Assembly (NCBI GenBank): GCA_021613335.1 | Contig: JAJTWR010000308.1 | Coordinates: 172,501 to 236,500, forward strand | DNA length: 64,000 nt | Direction of reading: 5' to 3' | From: Whitmania pigra | Taxonomy: Eukaryota > Annelida > Clitellata > Hirudinida > Haemopidae | Shown: positions 1 through 26,227 of the stretch, piece by piece | Numbering within the stretch: position 1 is the stretch's first letter | Layout: every line of letters starts with the position of its first letter | Program-made: the position numbers and the translations under genes | The notes under the pieces: model-generated | Seen by the model: the letters and a program-made list of their open reading frames with translations, nothing else | Databases searched by the model: none | Told to the model about the DNA's origin: nothing

Positions 1-292
1 CACATAATCATCATGTAACGGCCTCTACCAGAAATATACAACAGGTATCAAGCCATTTCAAAACAACGAAAACTAGGCCCTGACGCTCAACACAGCTTGC
101 ACAAAAGTCTGCTTATTGAAGACAGAAAACAGACACCACGCTAAGTACAATATTTTAATCTCATATTTTATTGCCAACAAAACAAAAACAACTTTAATTT
201 TAGTCTTTTTTTAAAGTTCTCAAAATGAAGCTTTCAACTAATGAAATTTCTTAAACCTCAAACTGAGGAGCAAAGTTCATGTGTGGACGACC

Positions 293-1605
<1,313 letters not shown>

Positions 1606-1639
1606 TGCAGCAATTGTAACCAACAAACAACCACCGACA

Positions 1640-2160
1640 CGAGGTCGAATGAAATCTTAAATAACGTGTAACTCCGCCCCCATGTCATTCAGTTTATCTT
1701 TGAAAATGATCTGCAAATTTACTAGCAAGGTTTCATTCCTGATGGTTGGTTAAGCTTGCAAAAATTTTATCTGTCCTCTTTATGCAGACATATCACAAGA
1801 TCATAATTCCTTAGTTACTATTGGTCGATTTCGCCCTCATGCACCTCGCAGTCTAATAATCACAATGATTACTTTTGGGTTAAGCATTTGAATTATTTTC
1901 AAATTTCCAATTTTTATTATATATGCCTGCTCATTAATTCAGACTCATTGGCTACTTCTAAATTCATCAACTTGAAGTGATTTATTACAAGGGTCTTCTT
2001 GATCACAGTCAATAATGGATTTACATCAATATGAATTGATCACCAACTTCAGTCCCATTAATATTGCACTCCAAAATAACAAATAATAAAACAAATTCAT
2101 GCTACATTTATTTGTCGACTAAAAAAATTCATGAAATTAAATAATTCTCTATTTTTTTCA
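1640..2160. other. Upstream region of the GST gene, nothing coding recognised
   Basis: AT-rich sequence between the GST 5' end and the next features. It presumably holds the GST promoter. I see no TATA box at a convincing position and no exon with homology. Confidence 0.4.
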
Positions 2161-2161
2161 G

Positions 2162-2259
2162 TGAAAGGTTATGGCGATGCAGTGGCTCAAAACGCTATTC
2201 TTCAAATAGCCTTATTCGTTTCACAAGTGCTGGGTGCCAATCAAGCCCCCAACTCATAG
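2162..2259 (+). other. Possible orphan terminal exon
   Basis: A strong polypyrimidine tract and CAG acceptor (ending 2161) precede an open frame (phase 1 incoming) of about 32 codons that ends in TAG at 2257-2259. It encodes a mildly hydrophobic peptide starting KGYGDAVAQNAILQ and ending GANQAPNS. No protein family is recognised. An upstream ATG at about 2014 followed by a weak GTCCCA donor could join it in frame, but that is speculative. It may equally be chance. Confidence 0.2.
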
Positions 2260-2403
2260 TTCCAACTAATTAAATCGATCGAATGAAAGTATTCACAGAT
2301 TTACTAAAAAATATTAAAATTAAAAAAATTTAAGTCTAAGACGTGTTCTTACATAATTGCTGCACTCAGCATGGGAACACACATGCCTAACTGAATGACG
2401 ATT

Positions 2404-2830
<427 letters not shown>

Positions 2831-4300
2831 ATCATCATAACAAGAAGAACAGTACTTAAAGGTTTAGTCTCTATTTATGCTTTTAAAACAGGTTTTGCCT
2901 TCAAAATGTGGTGAATAGACAGAATAAAAATGATAATTTAAAGGTGTTTAAACCTATCGACGTAAACGAACTATTCTCAAACAAATCAGATATTTCATTC
3001 GGCCTTTGGTCGACAAATGTTATTTGAAAAGGAAATTTTTTACAGACATGTCGCCAATTGAGATGTTTAGTTAACAAAACTAAAAAAACATAAAAGTCAG
3101 GTTTTAATATAAAAAACAATCCTAGATAATAAACATCTGCGTGTCATTGAAATGATCAAGATAAGTCACAAGTCCAAACTTTGCATTTAAGTGAGACGTT
3201 AAGGGGTTTATTAATTTTCCAAGGATTTAAAATTTATTTAACAAACTCAATTAAGTTGTTAACTAAAAGTTGATAGTCGAGAATCAAATCATTCACCAAA
3301 GTCAAAAAACGCATATGCCGAACTTAGTTAATAAAGCTTATCAGTTGATGGGTTTATAAAGAATATTAAAGAAATCTTGGGAAAAGCTCACGTATACATT
3401 CGGTACTCGTCCGTATGTTAACCTCTTAACTATCCCTAATGTGTACTTGGGTGACCGTGAAGAACTAAATTTGAAACTTGACGTTCCTACTCTTGGAAAA
3501 GAATACATCTGAAAATGGCTCACCATTTTAGCCTCTATTAAGCGACCAAATATAGTATTTAAATATAGTGCATAGGTGCACATCGACAACATAAGTAACT
3601 TGATACCAGGGTTTCAACACAGAGCCGTTGTACACTTCCTAACTGGCTACAGTTTTGAACATAGCGCCATCTGATGACCGTTTTATTTTTATTGCTTTTC
3701 CAAGTTTGGTTGGAAGTTTATTAGCTTCCATTTCATGACTAGATGATTAGGACGGAAGTGCTTTTCCAAGACCAAATTGAACTTAATTGCTAGGAAGTGT
3801 ATGCGGTGGTAGTGCAGCTGTTGGAGGATGTCTTTGAGATGAGGAGGGGTAAAAATCCATTCGTTTCAAAAGGTCATGCACCAAAATGTCATCTGTCACT
3901 AATGATGGAAATATTTACTTATGAGTGGCCTTTTCAAGAAGTATATACCTCATCTTAGATATGTGTTAACATTGTCAGTGACACAATTAAAATATGCTTT
4001 AAAATCCTTGTTAATGACATTATACATAAAATGACTTGAAAATCAATGCTTTAAATAGTAACAATTTGTAGGTTGTTAATTTAATTAAAGCTCTTATTAT
4101 TATTAATGAGCAACGAAAAAAAATATTTTCATATGAAAGTAAAATTTAGAAAACATTAAAGTTTGCAGCAAAGATAAATCTTAGTAATTACTTAGGTAAT
4201 TTTTTTGAACGTAGTAATCGCTAAAACATCGCGGAATCATGAAATAACGTTTAATTAGGTAATTTGTCGTTTGTGTATTTTTCCAAGTGACACTTAAGTC
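2831..4300. other. Intergenic region before AP180
   Basis: Mostly non-coding AT-rich sequence. One 50-codon open frame at 3360-3512 (+) ends in TGA, but it lacks a recognised family and overlaps an equally long minus-strand frame. A short motif resembling tRNA-derived repeats lies near 3737-3755. Confidence 0.4.
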
Positions 4301-4377
4301 GTTCGAGAGCTTATTTTATTATTGCACCTAGTTAAGAGCGAGACCGCGCGCAGGTGCTTCCTCGGTTCAGTTACTTT

Positions 4378-4384
4378 TACGTCA
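4378..4384 (+). promoter_or_regulatory. CRE-like element upstream of AP180
   Basis: TACGTCA within TTTTACGTCATCAC, about 155 bp upstream of the AP180 start codon and next to a short GC-rich stretch (AGACCGCGCGCAGG). It resembles an ATF/CREB site. Function is inferred from the motif and position only. Confidence 0.3.
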
Positions 4385-4538
4385 TCACAGATTGTTTCGT
4401 ATTTTGTTTGTTGTTTTTAGTTTTGCTGACACGTTGTTGTTAAAATGTTGTTGACAAGAGCATTTTAAGGCAAACTCATAAACTTATTTGAAGTCTCTTC
4501 ATCATCATCGATTTTAAAGACGAATAAAATTTGATAAA

Positions 4539-7500
4539 ATGAACAAGCTAATCAATGGACAAAATATCCTTGATAAGATAGTAACTGCCAAGCACACTAT
4601 TACTCGACAAGATGTGGCAAAGGCTGTTCTCAAAGCCACTAAGGATGATATCACTGTTCCCAAAAGGAAACATATAGACTGTAAGTTCATTTTATGTTGT
4701 GTTATTTGATCATTTAAAAATAAATGGTCATTTTATTCAAAGATTTGGTCATGTGCACTGATAATCCAAACATAAATATTCTTGAAATGACAAAGCTCCT
4801 ATTGGATAGAGCACATAATCCACACTGGATAATATCATTCAAAGCCCTGCTAACAATACACCACATTATGAACTATGGCAGCAGTGTGAGCATTTACTCT
4901 GATTATGATTTTTCTTATTTATTTATTTGATTATAGTCCTTTGCATAACTGAGATGATTAGGACTGATGATGATTATGATTTTTCTTTATTTTATGATTA
5001 GTTATTTGAGGTTGAAAAAATTGATCTAGGTGTTTTTAAGACACATGGCCTCAAACAACTTCACGCTGAATTTTGGAAACTTTTCTGACACTTCTAATGC
5101 AGTTGGTATGTCTCGAATGTTGCGCACAATTCCTGTCAGAATGTCTAATTAATTTTGCATTTACAACAGCGCTTTGCATGTCAAAGTTTGTTAGAACTTA
5201 TGCAAATTACATCAATTCCAAAGCAACTTCATTCAGGATATTGGGATTTGACCTCTGTAAAGTCAGGAAGGGGTTTGTAATCTTTTAAAATTTTGGTGCA
5301 GTCAACGACATGGTAACAGTGGTTCTTGGCTATTATTTTTATTAGTTAGTTAGTTGCTTTCATATTTTGATTAAGATTAAGTTTTCGTTTTCATTTTTCT
5401 AGAAACGATGATTCATATTTTCGAAAATTGGAAGCTAGAAAAGTAATAAAATATGGAGTTTGTATCTCAGTTCCAGGTGTTTGAATGTGTTTTTTGTTTT
5501 TGTTTCAGTTGTTAGAATCTCTGTTTAGGTTGCAATCTCAAATTGATGATATTCTTGCTGTCGATGTGAGTCAGATTATTATAATTTTTTCATGATTAAT
5601 TTATTTCATTTGTGTTGAGTTGGAAGTTCTCCATCTTGCAATGAAAATACAGAAGATTGGTTTGTTTATGCTAAAAGAAAAACCCAAGGAACGATTTTAT
5701 AATTTTTGTTGTGTTCAAAACTAGCCAATGTTGTGGAATTATTTTAAAATTATTTGTAACAAGTTATATTAATGGTTACAATATTTTAAAATATTAATTG
5801 TATTTCATAATAATAAGTTGTAATATCCACAATAAGTTACATCATACTAATGTTAGTAGTCATAATAATTTCTTCTGGTATGGCTTGAGGATTATTAATA
5901 AATTGGAGAGGAGATCATATTGCATATCTTTCTATCATAGTCATGTGGTGCAGATAAATATTGGTTTTGATTTATAAGCTCACTATTCCCATGCCTAAAA
6001 AAATATTTCTTTTAATTTTTTCTGATTTTTAATTGTCCAGTTGATGTAATTTCTTGTAATTTGCAATTATTTCAAACTCATCCAATGGCATCGCTTTAAA
6101 AAGTAGTTACGAAAACTTCTGAATAGATGTGATGTTACTTGTTTACATATTAAGGCTTTTCCTGGAGAGCCCAGAAACATCTTGATGAACTCAGCATACC
6201 TGTTCTTGGCTAAGGATATGGTAAAACTTTACACATGCTACAAGGATGCCATGACCAACCTGGTTGGAACTTTTCTCAATCAAGACAAGAAGTTTTGCAG
6301 AGAGGCTCTGCCTGTCTACAAAAAATTCCTCGACCAAGTCGATAAAATCCATAAATTCTTGGAACTTTCAGAGGTTAATTTTTAGAATTTCATTGCTTTT
6401 TATATGAATAACCATACATATTTTTCTTCTTAAAACTAAATTTATTCCTTAAATTTTGTAAATGCCTTTAATAAGAATCTCTTTTGATTTACGACTTTAC
6501 GTGTTTCCGAATTGAAGGATGCAGGCATGAACAAGTTTGACATTCCAAGAAAATTTGAGGTAATTTGAATGCATAATTTGAGCATTTCTTTTTTGGGAGT
6601 TGATGTCTGTTATTGTCTGTTCAGGTATCTCCAGACTTGTTGGAAGTATTTGAAAATCATTTAAAGTCTTTCGAGTCTGTCAAAAAATCTTCTGCTAATA
6701 CGCCTGTAGCTTTACCAAGGTTGACCTTTATTTGAAGAAATGTGATTATTTTCATTATGATGCATACATAAATTCAAAATTAAAGGCCTGAAGAAAGAAC
6801 TTTGCCTGCAAAGAGACATTCAGATTTTTTTGAGAGGAAAACATCGGCTTCAATTGACCACGAGTTTGGCACAGGGAACCAACTGCAAAACAAAGCGAAA
6901 GAACTTTTTGGAGGGGATGAAAATCAGTTGGATGCTTTTACGGTTAGTGAACACGCATTTTTTTTGTCCATTTAGTGTCGCTTCATGGCATTAGAAATTA
7001 ATTTTTATGGCAGCAAAGAATGTTTGCTGAGGACTTTAGATCTTTTTCTGAAATTGAATCACAATTCTCAAAAAATAGACCAGCAAGTCTATACTCTGCT
7101 CCAAAAGTCTCTTACTTTCCTGAGAGCTTTTTTGACTCAGGTACGAAGTTTTTTTTTACGTATTTTATACATCGAGCAAGGAAATTTGCATTTGTTTGTT
7201 TAATTTGGAGTGGCTTGATGTTATGATGATCTGGTTTGGAATGATGTCAATTATATGATCTAACAGGTCTAAGATATTTGCCAAATAAGTTGTCAATAAA
7301 TAATTTCATTTAATCAGTGTAATTATGATTTGGATTTAGGAAATGTTTCGAATCTCTCTGTCACTCCTGACACGAATCAAGCCACAGCTCCACCAGGTAT
7401 TTTTAATGTGTTTATTATTATTGTTACTTGAATAAGTAAAACCCATCTTTGAATTGATTTCAATACATCAGGATAATGATAGGTCTCTTGTTAAATGTCT

Positions 7501-8860
7501 TTGTTGCTTTTGATGGTCTAAAATAGTAGTACGACATGCACTCTAACTTTGTCAGCAGCAAGTAAGCAACCTGAATACAAATCAGGACAGAGATCATTTG
7601 CAAGCAATATGCATGCTTGGTGATGTTCTTATGTAGGCTGCATTAAGAAGAATGCCTTGAATTCTTTGGAAATTTAATTGAATTAAATCTTTGAATTGAC
7701 TTCAATACATCAGGATAACAATAGGTCTGTTTTTAAATGTCTTTGTTGCTTTTGATGGTATAAAATAGTAGTACGACATGCACTCTAAAGTTGTCAGCAG
7801 CAAGTAAGCAACCTGAATACATATCAGGACAGAGATCATTTGCAAGCATTAAGAAGAATGCCCTGAATTCTTTGGAAATTTAAAAGTTGAAAAAATGCGG
7901 AATTATCAGCAGCTTAGAATGTAAAAACAAAACTGATGCTGAAACATCTGATCACTGAACTTGAACGTTTTTTGTGCAGTTTATCTGTTACCAACAATTT
8001 CATTTGATAGTGATCCAGTTTAAAAAAATGGCAAATTTATTTAGATATTTGGATTATTAAATATGTAATTCAATGCAATTACTTCATGACTAATCCAAGT
8101 GCCACAATTGTAAACAGGATTCATAGGTTCTGGTGAAATGTTGCAGCCTACAAAACTTTACTCTCCACCAACTCCAACACTTGATTTTTCCAGGATGTCA
8201 TTGAGTCCACATTGCAATAGGTGGGATTTTTCAGAATACGTATTCCTTCTTTTTATTGTCGTTAAGCAATTTAAATACTCCATGTTTAAACCCAGCAAAA
8301 TAATGATATCACCTAAATCATGCCATGATTGGTGTGCAGGTTGGGCAATGGGTTATGTGCCTGCATACAGAGGTAATGGCAATACAGTCATAACGTGTTG
8401 AATAGGCAACCCAGCTTGCCACAAAGCTCCCCTTGGAAGCGGAGTTATACAAATGGTTGAGCTCCCCTGATGATTACGCTTATGGTGCCGTACAAATAAA
8501 CATATTAATCTAAAGAAATTTAATGTTGGTTTTATTTCCAGTCATCTTGGCAATCCTATTCTGCTCCCTTATAACAATCTGCAAAACCCCTCGACCAAAG
8601 TAAGCATCAGTAAACTCGCATGTAATATAAACATCCATAATATGCTAATGTTATTTACATTTACAGATCATTCCTGTAATTAATGGAGCTAACATTTCAT
8701 CCCCTTCATATTCTCATATGATATACCCTGGGCAACTAAATCAGGTGAGCATTTGCTTCTATGAATTTTCCTACAAAATTTATATGAGTCTGCTCATTAT
8801 ATCTCTTTTTTTGCCATTTCGTAGCCTCAACTACAGAGATCTGGGAACCCATTTTTATGA
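4539..8860 (+). CDS. PICALM: Clathrin assembly protein AP180/CALM (ANTH domain)
   Basis: Endocytic adaptor that binds PI(4,5)P2 and clathrin at coated pits and sorts vesicle SNAREs. Exons: 4539-4680, 4743-4885, 5030-5105, 5170-5276, 5509-5565, 6155-6373, 6518-6559, 6625-6719, 6786-6942, 7014-7140, 7340-7396, 8118-8220, 8542-8599, 8667-8744, 8825-8860; phases agree and give 498 residues. The N-terminal ANTH domain (about 1-280) has the lipid motif K-x9-K-x-K-H at K32, K42, K44 and H45, then KHIDYLVMCTDNPN, NYINSKATSFR and LPVYKKFLDQV. The low-complexity tail ends in an NPF tripeptide (SGNPFL), an EH-domain ligand. The exon 4 end is the weakest junction, since about 12 family residues are missing there. 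A 33-bp candidate cassette exon at 8340-8372 would keep the frame. A polyadenylation signal lies near 9317. Confidence 0.9.
7445..7884 (+). repeat. Intronic tandem duplication, about 240-bp unit
   Basis: Two copies start at 7445 and 7687, sharing runs such as TAGTAGTACGACATGCACTC. The second copy lacks about 40 bp near its end. Both lie in the AP180 intron between 7396 and 8118. Divergence is low, so the duplication looks recent. Confidence 0.85.
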
Positions 8861-9345
8861 GTTGCTTATTTATGCTTAGTTAAATATTAAACTTCCACTG
8901 TTATCTTTGCATTTATAAACTAAATTTGTTCATTAACATTCTGAAGATCTAATATTTTTGATTCCTTAATGGGAATATGAGCTATTTGGTTATTTCATAG
9001 CCTGATCGATTTACCTTGTCCTTTTTCTTATTTTATGTGGCATTGCAACTTTTACATTATTCATGGTGCTGAATATTTAAATCACATGTGTTGCATTTTA
9101 TTTTTGGTCTTCAGAGCTTTAAAAAACCATGTATAACTTAGTGGATGTGCCTTCAATCTTTTGCAGCATAATGATTGAGTTCATATTTTGAAATTGGTTT
9201 ATTCGGTGATTCAAATTCGTTTGCGTTTTTTCTTGTTGCGTTTTTGACGTACATTGTGATTAACTAGTTACTTGATCATTAAACTTTTGCGTTCATTGCA
9301 CTTTTATTTGATGAGAAATAAAGATTATGAGGTCAAAAATCACAC
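8861..9345 (+). other. AP180 3' untranslated region
   Basis: T-rich sequence after the stop codon with a canonical AATAAA at 9317-9322. No other feature seen. Confidence 0.6.
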
Positions 9346-9599
9346 CATTGCCAATTTGACATAACAACTTGTCAGTTGCCGACATAACTGAGAAAAGGGA
9401 ATGATGGAAATTGTCCTGTTCTTGCAACTCTGTGAACTTTGTAAACCTCCAGAACTAATGCCAAAAACTTCCAATTGAATTAAATGAAACTTATCAATAT
9501 ATTGTTAACGCAACACATGTTCGACATTAGACATATAAATATATAAATATGCTCTTGTCGACGGTCGGTACACGTGGCGACACAACCAGGTCCTTCTAG

Positions 9600-10090
9600 A
9601 AGTGTATGAAGCCGCAAAAGCAGCAGTCTCCAAAACAAATTCGCGCCCGTTGCAAATCAGCGAAAGATTTACTTCTTGCTCGAGACATTCTTTCAGAGGC
9701 AAACGATTGGACCGTCGCAGCCATCTTAGAAAGGATGAGGCACTACCCTCAGGTTCTGAAAGAAAGTGGCAAGAGGCCGGATCTGGTGTTTATATCGCCG
9801 TCGATGGATGCCATAATTCTGGTGGAGCTACAATACAGCAATGCCCTCATAGCTATGCAGATCTAACGATGGACCTGGAAGCGAACGGATACCGTACAGA
9901 CTCTTCCCCATCGAGATTGGCGCAAGGGGCATGGTCGGCAAGTCGACTTAAGCTTTCCTTACTAAGATTGGATTGTCAAGCCGGGAGAGAACAAAGGCTA
10001 TGACAAGGATATATGAGGTCGCTGAAGCGGCTTCATTCTGGATCTGGCACATGAGGAGCCAGAAGAGGCCACTACAGAAAACCTGGGAAA
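9600..10090 (+). pseudogene. Decayed retroelement open reading frame
   Basis: Frame 9606-9780 onward reads KSAKDLLLARDILSEANDW and then RPDLVFISPSMDAIILVEL, a PD...EL pattern like the C-terminal nuclease-type domain of reverse-transcriptase-associated proteins common in invertebrate genomes. The continuation (YADLTMDLEANGY) lies in another frame. Then come EIGARGMVGKST, an in-frame TAA, and RERTKAMTRIYEVAEAA. So at least two frameshifts and one stop break it. Local GC is well above that of the flanks, which also suggests insertion. No reverse transcriptase core is present. The family name is inference. Confidence 0.6.
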
Positions 10091-10299
10091 ACTGTTGGTC
10101 TCCGGTATGAATGATCCACCGAACGACTGGGCCAAACCATTGGCTGAGAGACGCGGTGTTGTCGGGAGAAATGGACCGTCTGTAAATGGGCAAAGCAACA
10201 TGAACTGCGGTCCAAAAAAAGGCCCGCGGTCGAGTCCCGAAAATTTCTATCTCCGGCTGCCGCTACAAAGAAATTATAAAGCCCAATTTGCATATATTA

Positions 10300-10520
10300 A
10301 TTGTGTGAAGAAGCCACTGAGAGCTTTCATGACCGCTGTAGGCAAACTGGGGTGGAGGTGATCGACATAATAAGGCCAATGAGAGCCCCCGCATAGTCGA
10401 AGTTTGCGACATGAAGAAGCCATTGAGAGCTTGCGCAGTCGCTCCAGTCTAGGCAGCAGTGACCGGCATAACAAGGCCAACGAGTGCCTCTCATAGCCGG
10501 CGGTAAGAGTTGGGTCCAGC
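10300..10520 (+). repeat. Two degenerate copies of an approximately 105-bp repeat
   Basis: Blocks beginning GAAGAAGCCA(C/T)TGAGAGCTT occur twice, each followed by a CATAA(T/C)AAGGCCAA segment. They lie just downstream of the decayed retroelement and share its higher GC. They probably form its 3' end. Confidence 0.55.
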
Positions 10521-11051
10521 ATGACAAAACCGACAGGAACATCCGGCTGATCAACGGATGCGGCCTGCCCCCGAAAACATAAGGAGACTCAAAGGGCCGA
10601 AACGTTTGAAGACGGGGGAACTTCTTCTGAGGATCCCTGTCGGAGCTCCAAGGAGGAGTAATAAGTAAGTAAAAATCTGCTAAGCTAAACATTTTTTGAA
10701 CGAGAGAGATAATATCGGAACTGGAATAAGCTCTTTAGAACAAAATAAAAACTTATTGTGACTCGAGTCTCCAGAAAGGGATAACCCAAGATAACAGATC
10801 GCCATTGGAACTTGGCTAATTGACCTGGTACAAGATGTAGCAACGAATGAGTTAGCAAGTATTGTTTTCATATATTTGTATTTCGAGTTACATATAATTA
10901 AATAAACAAATTAGTTTTGTTTTTAAAATCTCAAATGAAAAAAGTGATTCACATTAGTTTAAATTAATAAATGATTAAAGTTCAACGGCGATGTTTCACT
11001 TTTAGTTTGTTTACGACTGTGCAAAACTTTTTTGGTGCTTATTCGATTGAC

Positions 11052-12279
11052 ATGGGGTTTTCAAAAATAAAAGAGCAATCTTTAACAAAAAGCGATCTGA
11101 GTCGCAAAGGAAGCGTGGACAAAGATGCGGCTGATGTTGTGAATTACATTAATGGACTGGACAACTATTTTACAACAAGTTCATGTTCTGGGAGAGTCTG
11201 TGTTTTTGAGGAGGTATGTTTATAATTATAATACTTATAAGATGAATTTATTGGTAAATGTTTTGATTTGTTGAATCTGGTTTAAACGCATTACTCGTTA
11301 TTGAAGAGTCACGAAGCTGACATAAAGAAGAAAGGTTGTACTTGGTTATACGTTACCCATGATCCGTTTCAAACAGCTGATGTGGTAAGACATTTTAATA
11401 AAGTTATATTTATTGAGTATTGATCACCTATTTTAAGTTTATATGCACGGAATTTGTTTTCAAAAGGCAGAATCTTTGAAAAGTTCCAAACACGATTCCG
11501 TACTGAAATTTGAACCATTCATACTTCACGTACAATGTAAGGAATTGAAAGATGCAAAGTTTTTGGTGAGTTATTAATTCATTGGATCTTTAATTAAACC
11601 TTCAAATCTAATGCTGTTGGATGCTTTCGTTTTGAAGCATTACGTAGCCATCGAGAGTGGCTTTAGAAACTCTGGAATTACGCTCGGCAAGAATGACAAA
11701 ATCATCACTGTAAGTTGTGAAATTTCATAACATAGCTTAGGCATATTAGTTTGGAAAAAAGAAGGTTTGTTAATCTTTATTTCTTTCAAAGGCTGTAAGA
11801 AGCACTCACTCTCTCGAGGTTCCTTTAACAAAAAATGGAAGTTTGATAGTTACAGAGCAGGTTTGTGCATTTCTTTAATGGATTACACCAAATTAGTATA
11901 AGGTATATATTTGTAATTTTATTCGATTTTGCTTAATGTGAATTTAATGTACACTATTTAAGAAATACTTTTTAATTATTTCAGTATTTAGAATTCATTT
12001 CTGAACTAGCAAACAAAAAAATGGCCGAAAACATTGCACAAATTGAAAGGTTGGTTTGCTGGTTGGGATGTTATTCTTATTTCTTACACAGCTATTTGTT
12101 TATGCAGGTTTTTTGAAAATTTGAAAAATACATCACCAGACAAATTGTTTACAAAAAAGGCCAAGAAAGAAAAATCAAATTTTATTAAAAAAGAAAAAAT
12201 ACCAACTGGGAAAATTGAAGACTCTACTGAAGAAATAACTCAGGATTTTAGCACAATGTTTAATTTTTTTGAAGAGTAA
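11052..12279 (+). CDS. TYW3: tRNA wybutosine-synthesizing protein 3 (SAM-dependent methyltransferase)
   Basis: Methylates the wybutosine precursor at position 37 of tRNA-Phe, stabilising the reading frame at Phe codons. Exons: 11052-11213, 11307-11384, 11467-11565, 11638-11709, 11792-11860, 11985-12049, 12108-12279, giving 238 residues (human about 259). Family blocks in order: KSDLSRKGSVDKDA (residues 13-26), FTTSSCSGRV (40-49), LKFEPFILHVQC, IESGFRNSGITLGK, RSTHSLEVPL and TEQYLEFISELANKKM. The C-terminal tail is lysine-rich. An in-frame ATG at 10971 would add 27 residues, but family alignment favours 11052. Introns are 58-125 bp. Confidence 0.93.
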
Positions 12280-12738
12280 AATTGAGCTTCTAAGCATTGA
12301 TGGCATCCTTCTGTTTCAGTTTAAGTGGAATATATTTTTATTCAAGTAGTCAAAATTTAAGAAAAAACAAAAAGTTTTGTGGCAAGGTTAGGTTGTTGGC
12401 TACCAATATTGCATTATTTTGAGTTGCATTTTCTCCCGTCGACTGCCTCATGAAGTGTCGGGAACCTCGAAACTCGAGTGATTACTCGACTTCATATTTA
12501 TTCCTTCAGGGAAACATCTGATTTTGAGGCAGAACTTTTTGTTTCTGTTAACTTGATTTGCTTAAAAGTTTGATAAGTAATCCAATTGTGAATTTTGTTT
12601 AATATCCTCTTTATAAATTATCTTTGTGAATAGCAATGTATGTTCTCTCGTGTACATTTCTAGACTTTGGAATGATTCAATCTTTCGTTAAGTGTACTTG
12701 TGCTCAAAAATATTTTCAGCCTTGAGTAATGAACGTTT
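12280..12738. other. Convergent 3' region of TYW3 and the Cys-loop receptor
   Basis: About 460 bp between the two stop codons. A minus-strand AATAAA (12502-12497) could end the receptor transcript. I see no AATAAA close after TYW3, so the two 3' UTRs may overlap. Confidence 0.45.
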
Positions 12739-25218
<12,480 letters not shown>

Positions 25219-25288
25219 CAGTGATCTGCAATTGAAACCAGAAAGTATTTGATAATAGTAAATAAAATGAATACAAATACTTACTTAT

Positions 25289-25500
25289 GTAAATTATATA
25301 TAGCATTACATAGTAAAGAATTTAAGTAAATTATAAATAACATTATATAATAAAAAACTTAAGTAAATTATAAATAGCACCATGTAATAAAGAACTTAAT
25401 CAAATTATAAATATTATTACATAATAAAGAACTTAAGTAAATTATAACTATCCTTATATAATAAAAAAACTTGAGTAAATTGTAAATATCATTATATTAT
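25289..25500. repeat. 37-bp minisatellite, about six copies
   Basis: Units begin (A)AGTAAATTATAAATA and recur at about 25289, 25326, 25363, 25400, 25437 and 25474. They are AT-rich and moderately diverged, and lie just upstream of the receptor signal-peptide exon. Confidence 0.8.
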
Positions 25501-25674
25501 CATTCCGAACTTCCGGTCACGCGACATCGTGATGAAAATTCATCAGCGTTTTTCATTTCGAATTTCTTTGAATAACTTCAAGATTTCAAGAGTTTATAAG
25601 ACATCTAATGCCTATTCTAATTTAATTTAATGTAAATCAATTATTATGTCAATTATTATTTTTCATTAACGATC

Positions 25675-25935
25675 ATTTTGAAATTCGTTTTTATATATTT
25701 ATAAACTTGTTGACACCATTTTGAAATTTGTTTTACATATTTATAAACTTGTTGACACCATTTTGAAATTTGTTTTACATATTTATAAACTTGTTGACAC
25801 CATTTTGATATTCGTTTTATATATTTATAAACTTGTTTACACCATTTTGAAATTTGTTTTACATATTTATAAACTTGTTGACACCATTTTGATATTCGTT
25901 TTATATATTTATAAACTTGTTGACACCATTTTTCC
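25675..25935. repeat. 42-bp minisatellite, about six copies
   Basis: The unit carries TTTATAAACTTGTTGACACC followed by ATTTTGA(A/T)ATT(T/C)GTTTTA. Two subtypes alternate in part. Because 42 is a multiple of three, one frame stays open across the array, but codon content is only the repeat. Confidence 0.93.
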
Positions 25936-26227
25936 TAAAATGTGAAAAACCTGACGTCCAAACAAACATTTGGTAATCTGAAAAGCCCTGTGAAGCTCAC
26001 GCTTGTGATGCTATTTAAATAAAACATTATTATTTCATTTTGTTATTTATTTATTTAAAACTAGTTTAAATAAACATTTTTATTTGATTTTGTTTTCTTT
26101 ATTTTGTTTTTTTATAAACTCTGTCAATATTTTTTGTTATTCAACGATTTAAAGGTGCTTAAATCAAATAAGTACATACAAAAAGAGAATAACAACGAAC
26201 GCATAAAAATATTTTATTTGGTCCCTA

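Noticed and set aside
5303..5313. 11-bp microexon in AP180 with good flanking splice signals
   Set aside because: Including it breaks the frame of the following conserved exon in every donor choice tried.
8406..8455. 50-bp candidate exon in AP180
   Set aside because: It shifts the frame away from the conserved tail (HLGNPILLPYNNLQ) and is not needed.
9602..10871. Many overlapping 60-130-codon frames on both strands
   Set aside because: They are shadows in a GC-rich decayed element; only the PD...EL frame pieces have family-like sequence.
10971..11051. Upstream ATG of TYW3 adding 27 residues
   Set aside because: The extension has no match to the family, whose N terminus fits the ATG at 11052.
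25721..25945. Frame encoding repeated KFVLHIYKLVDTIL
   Set aside because: The 42-bp repeat length keeps the frame open; there is no start context, homology or non-repeat sequence.
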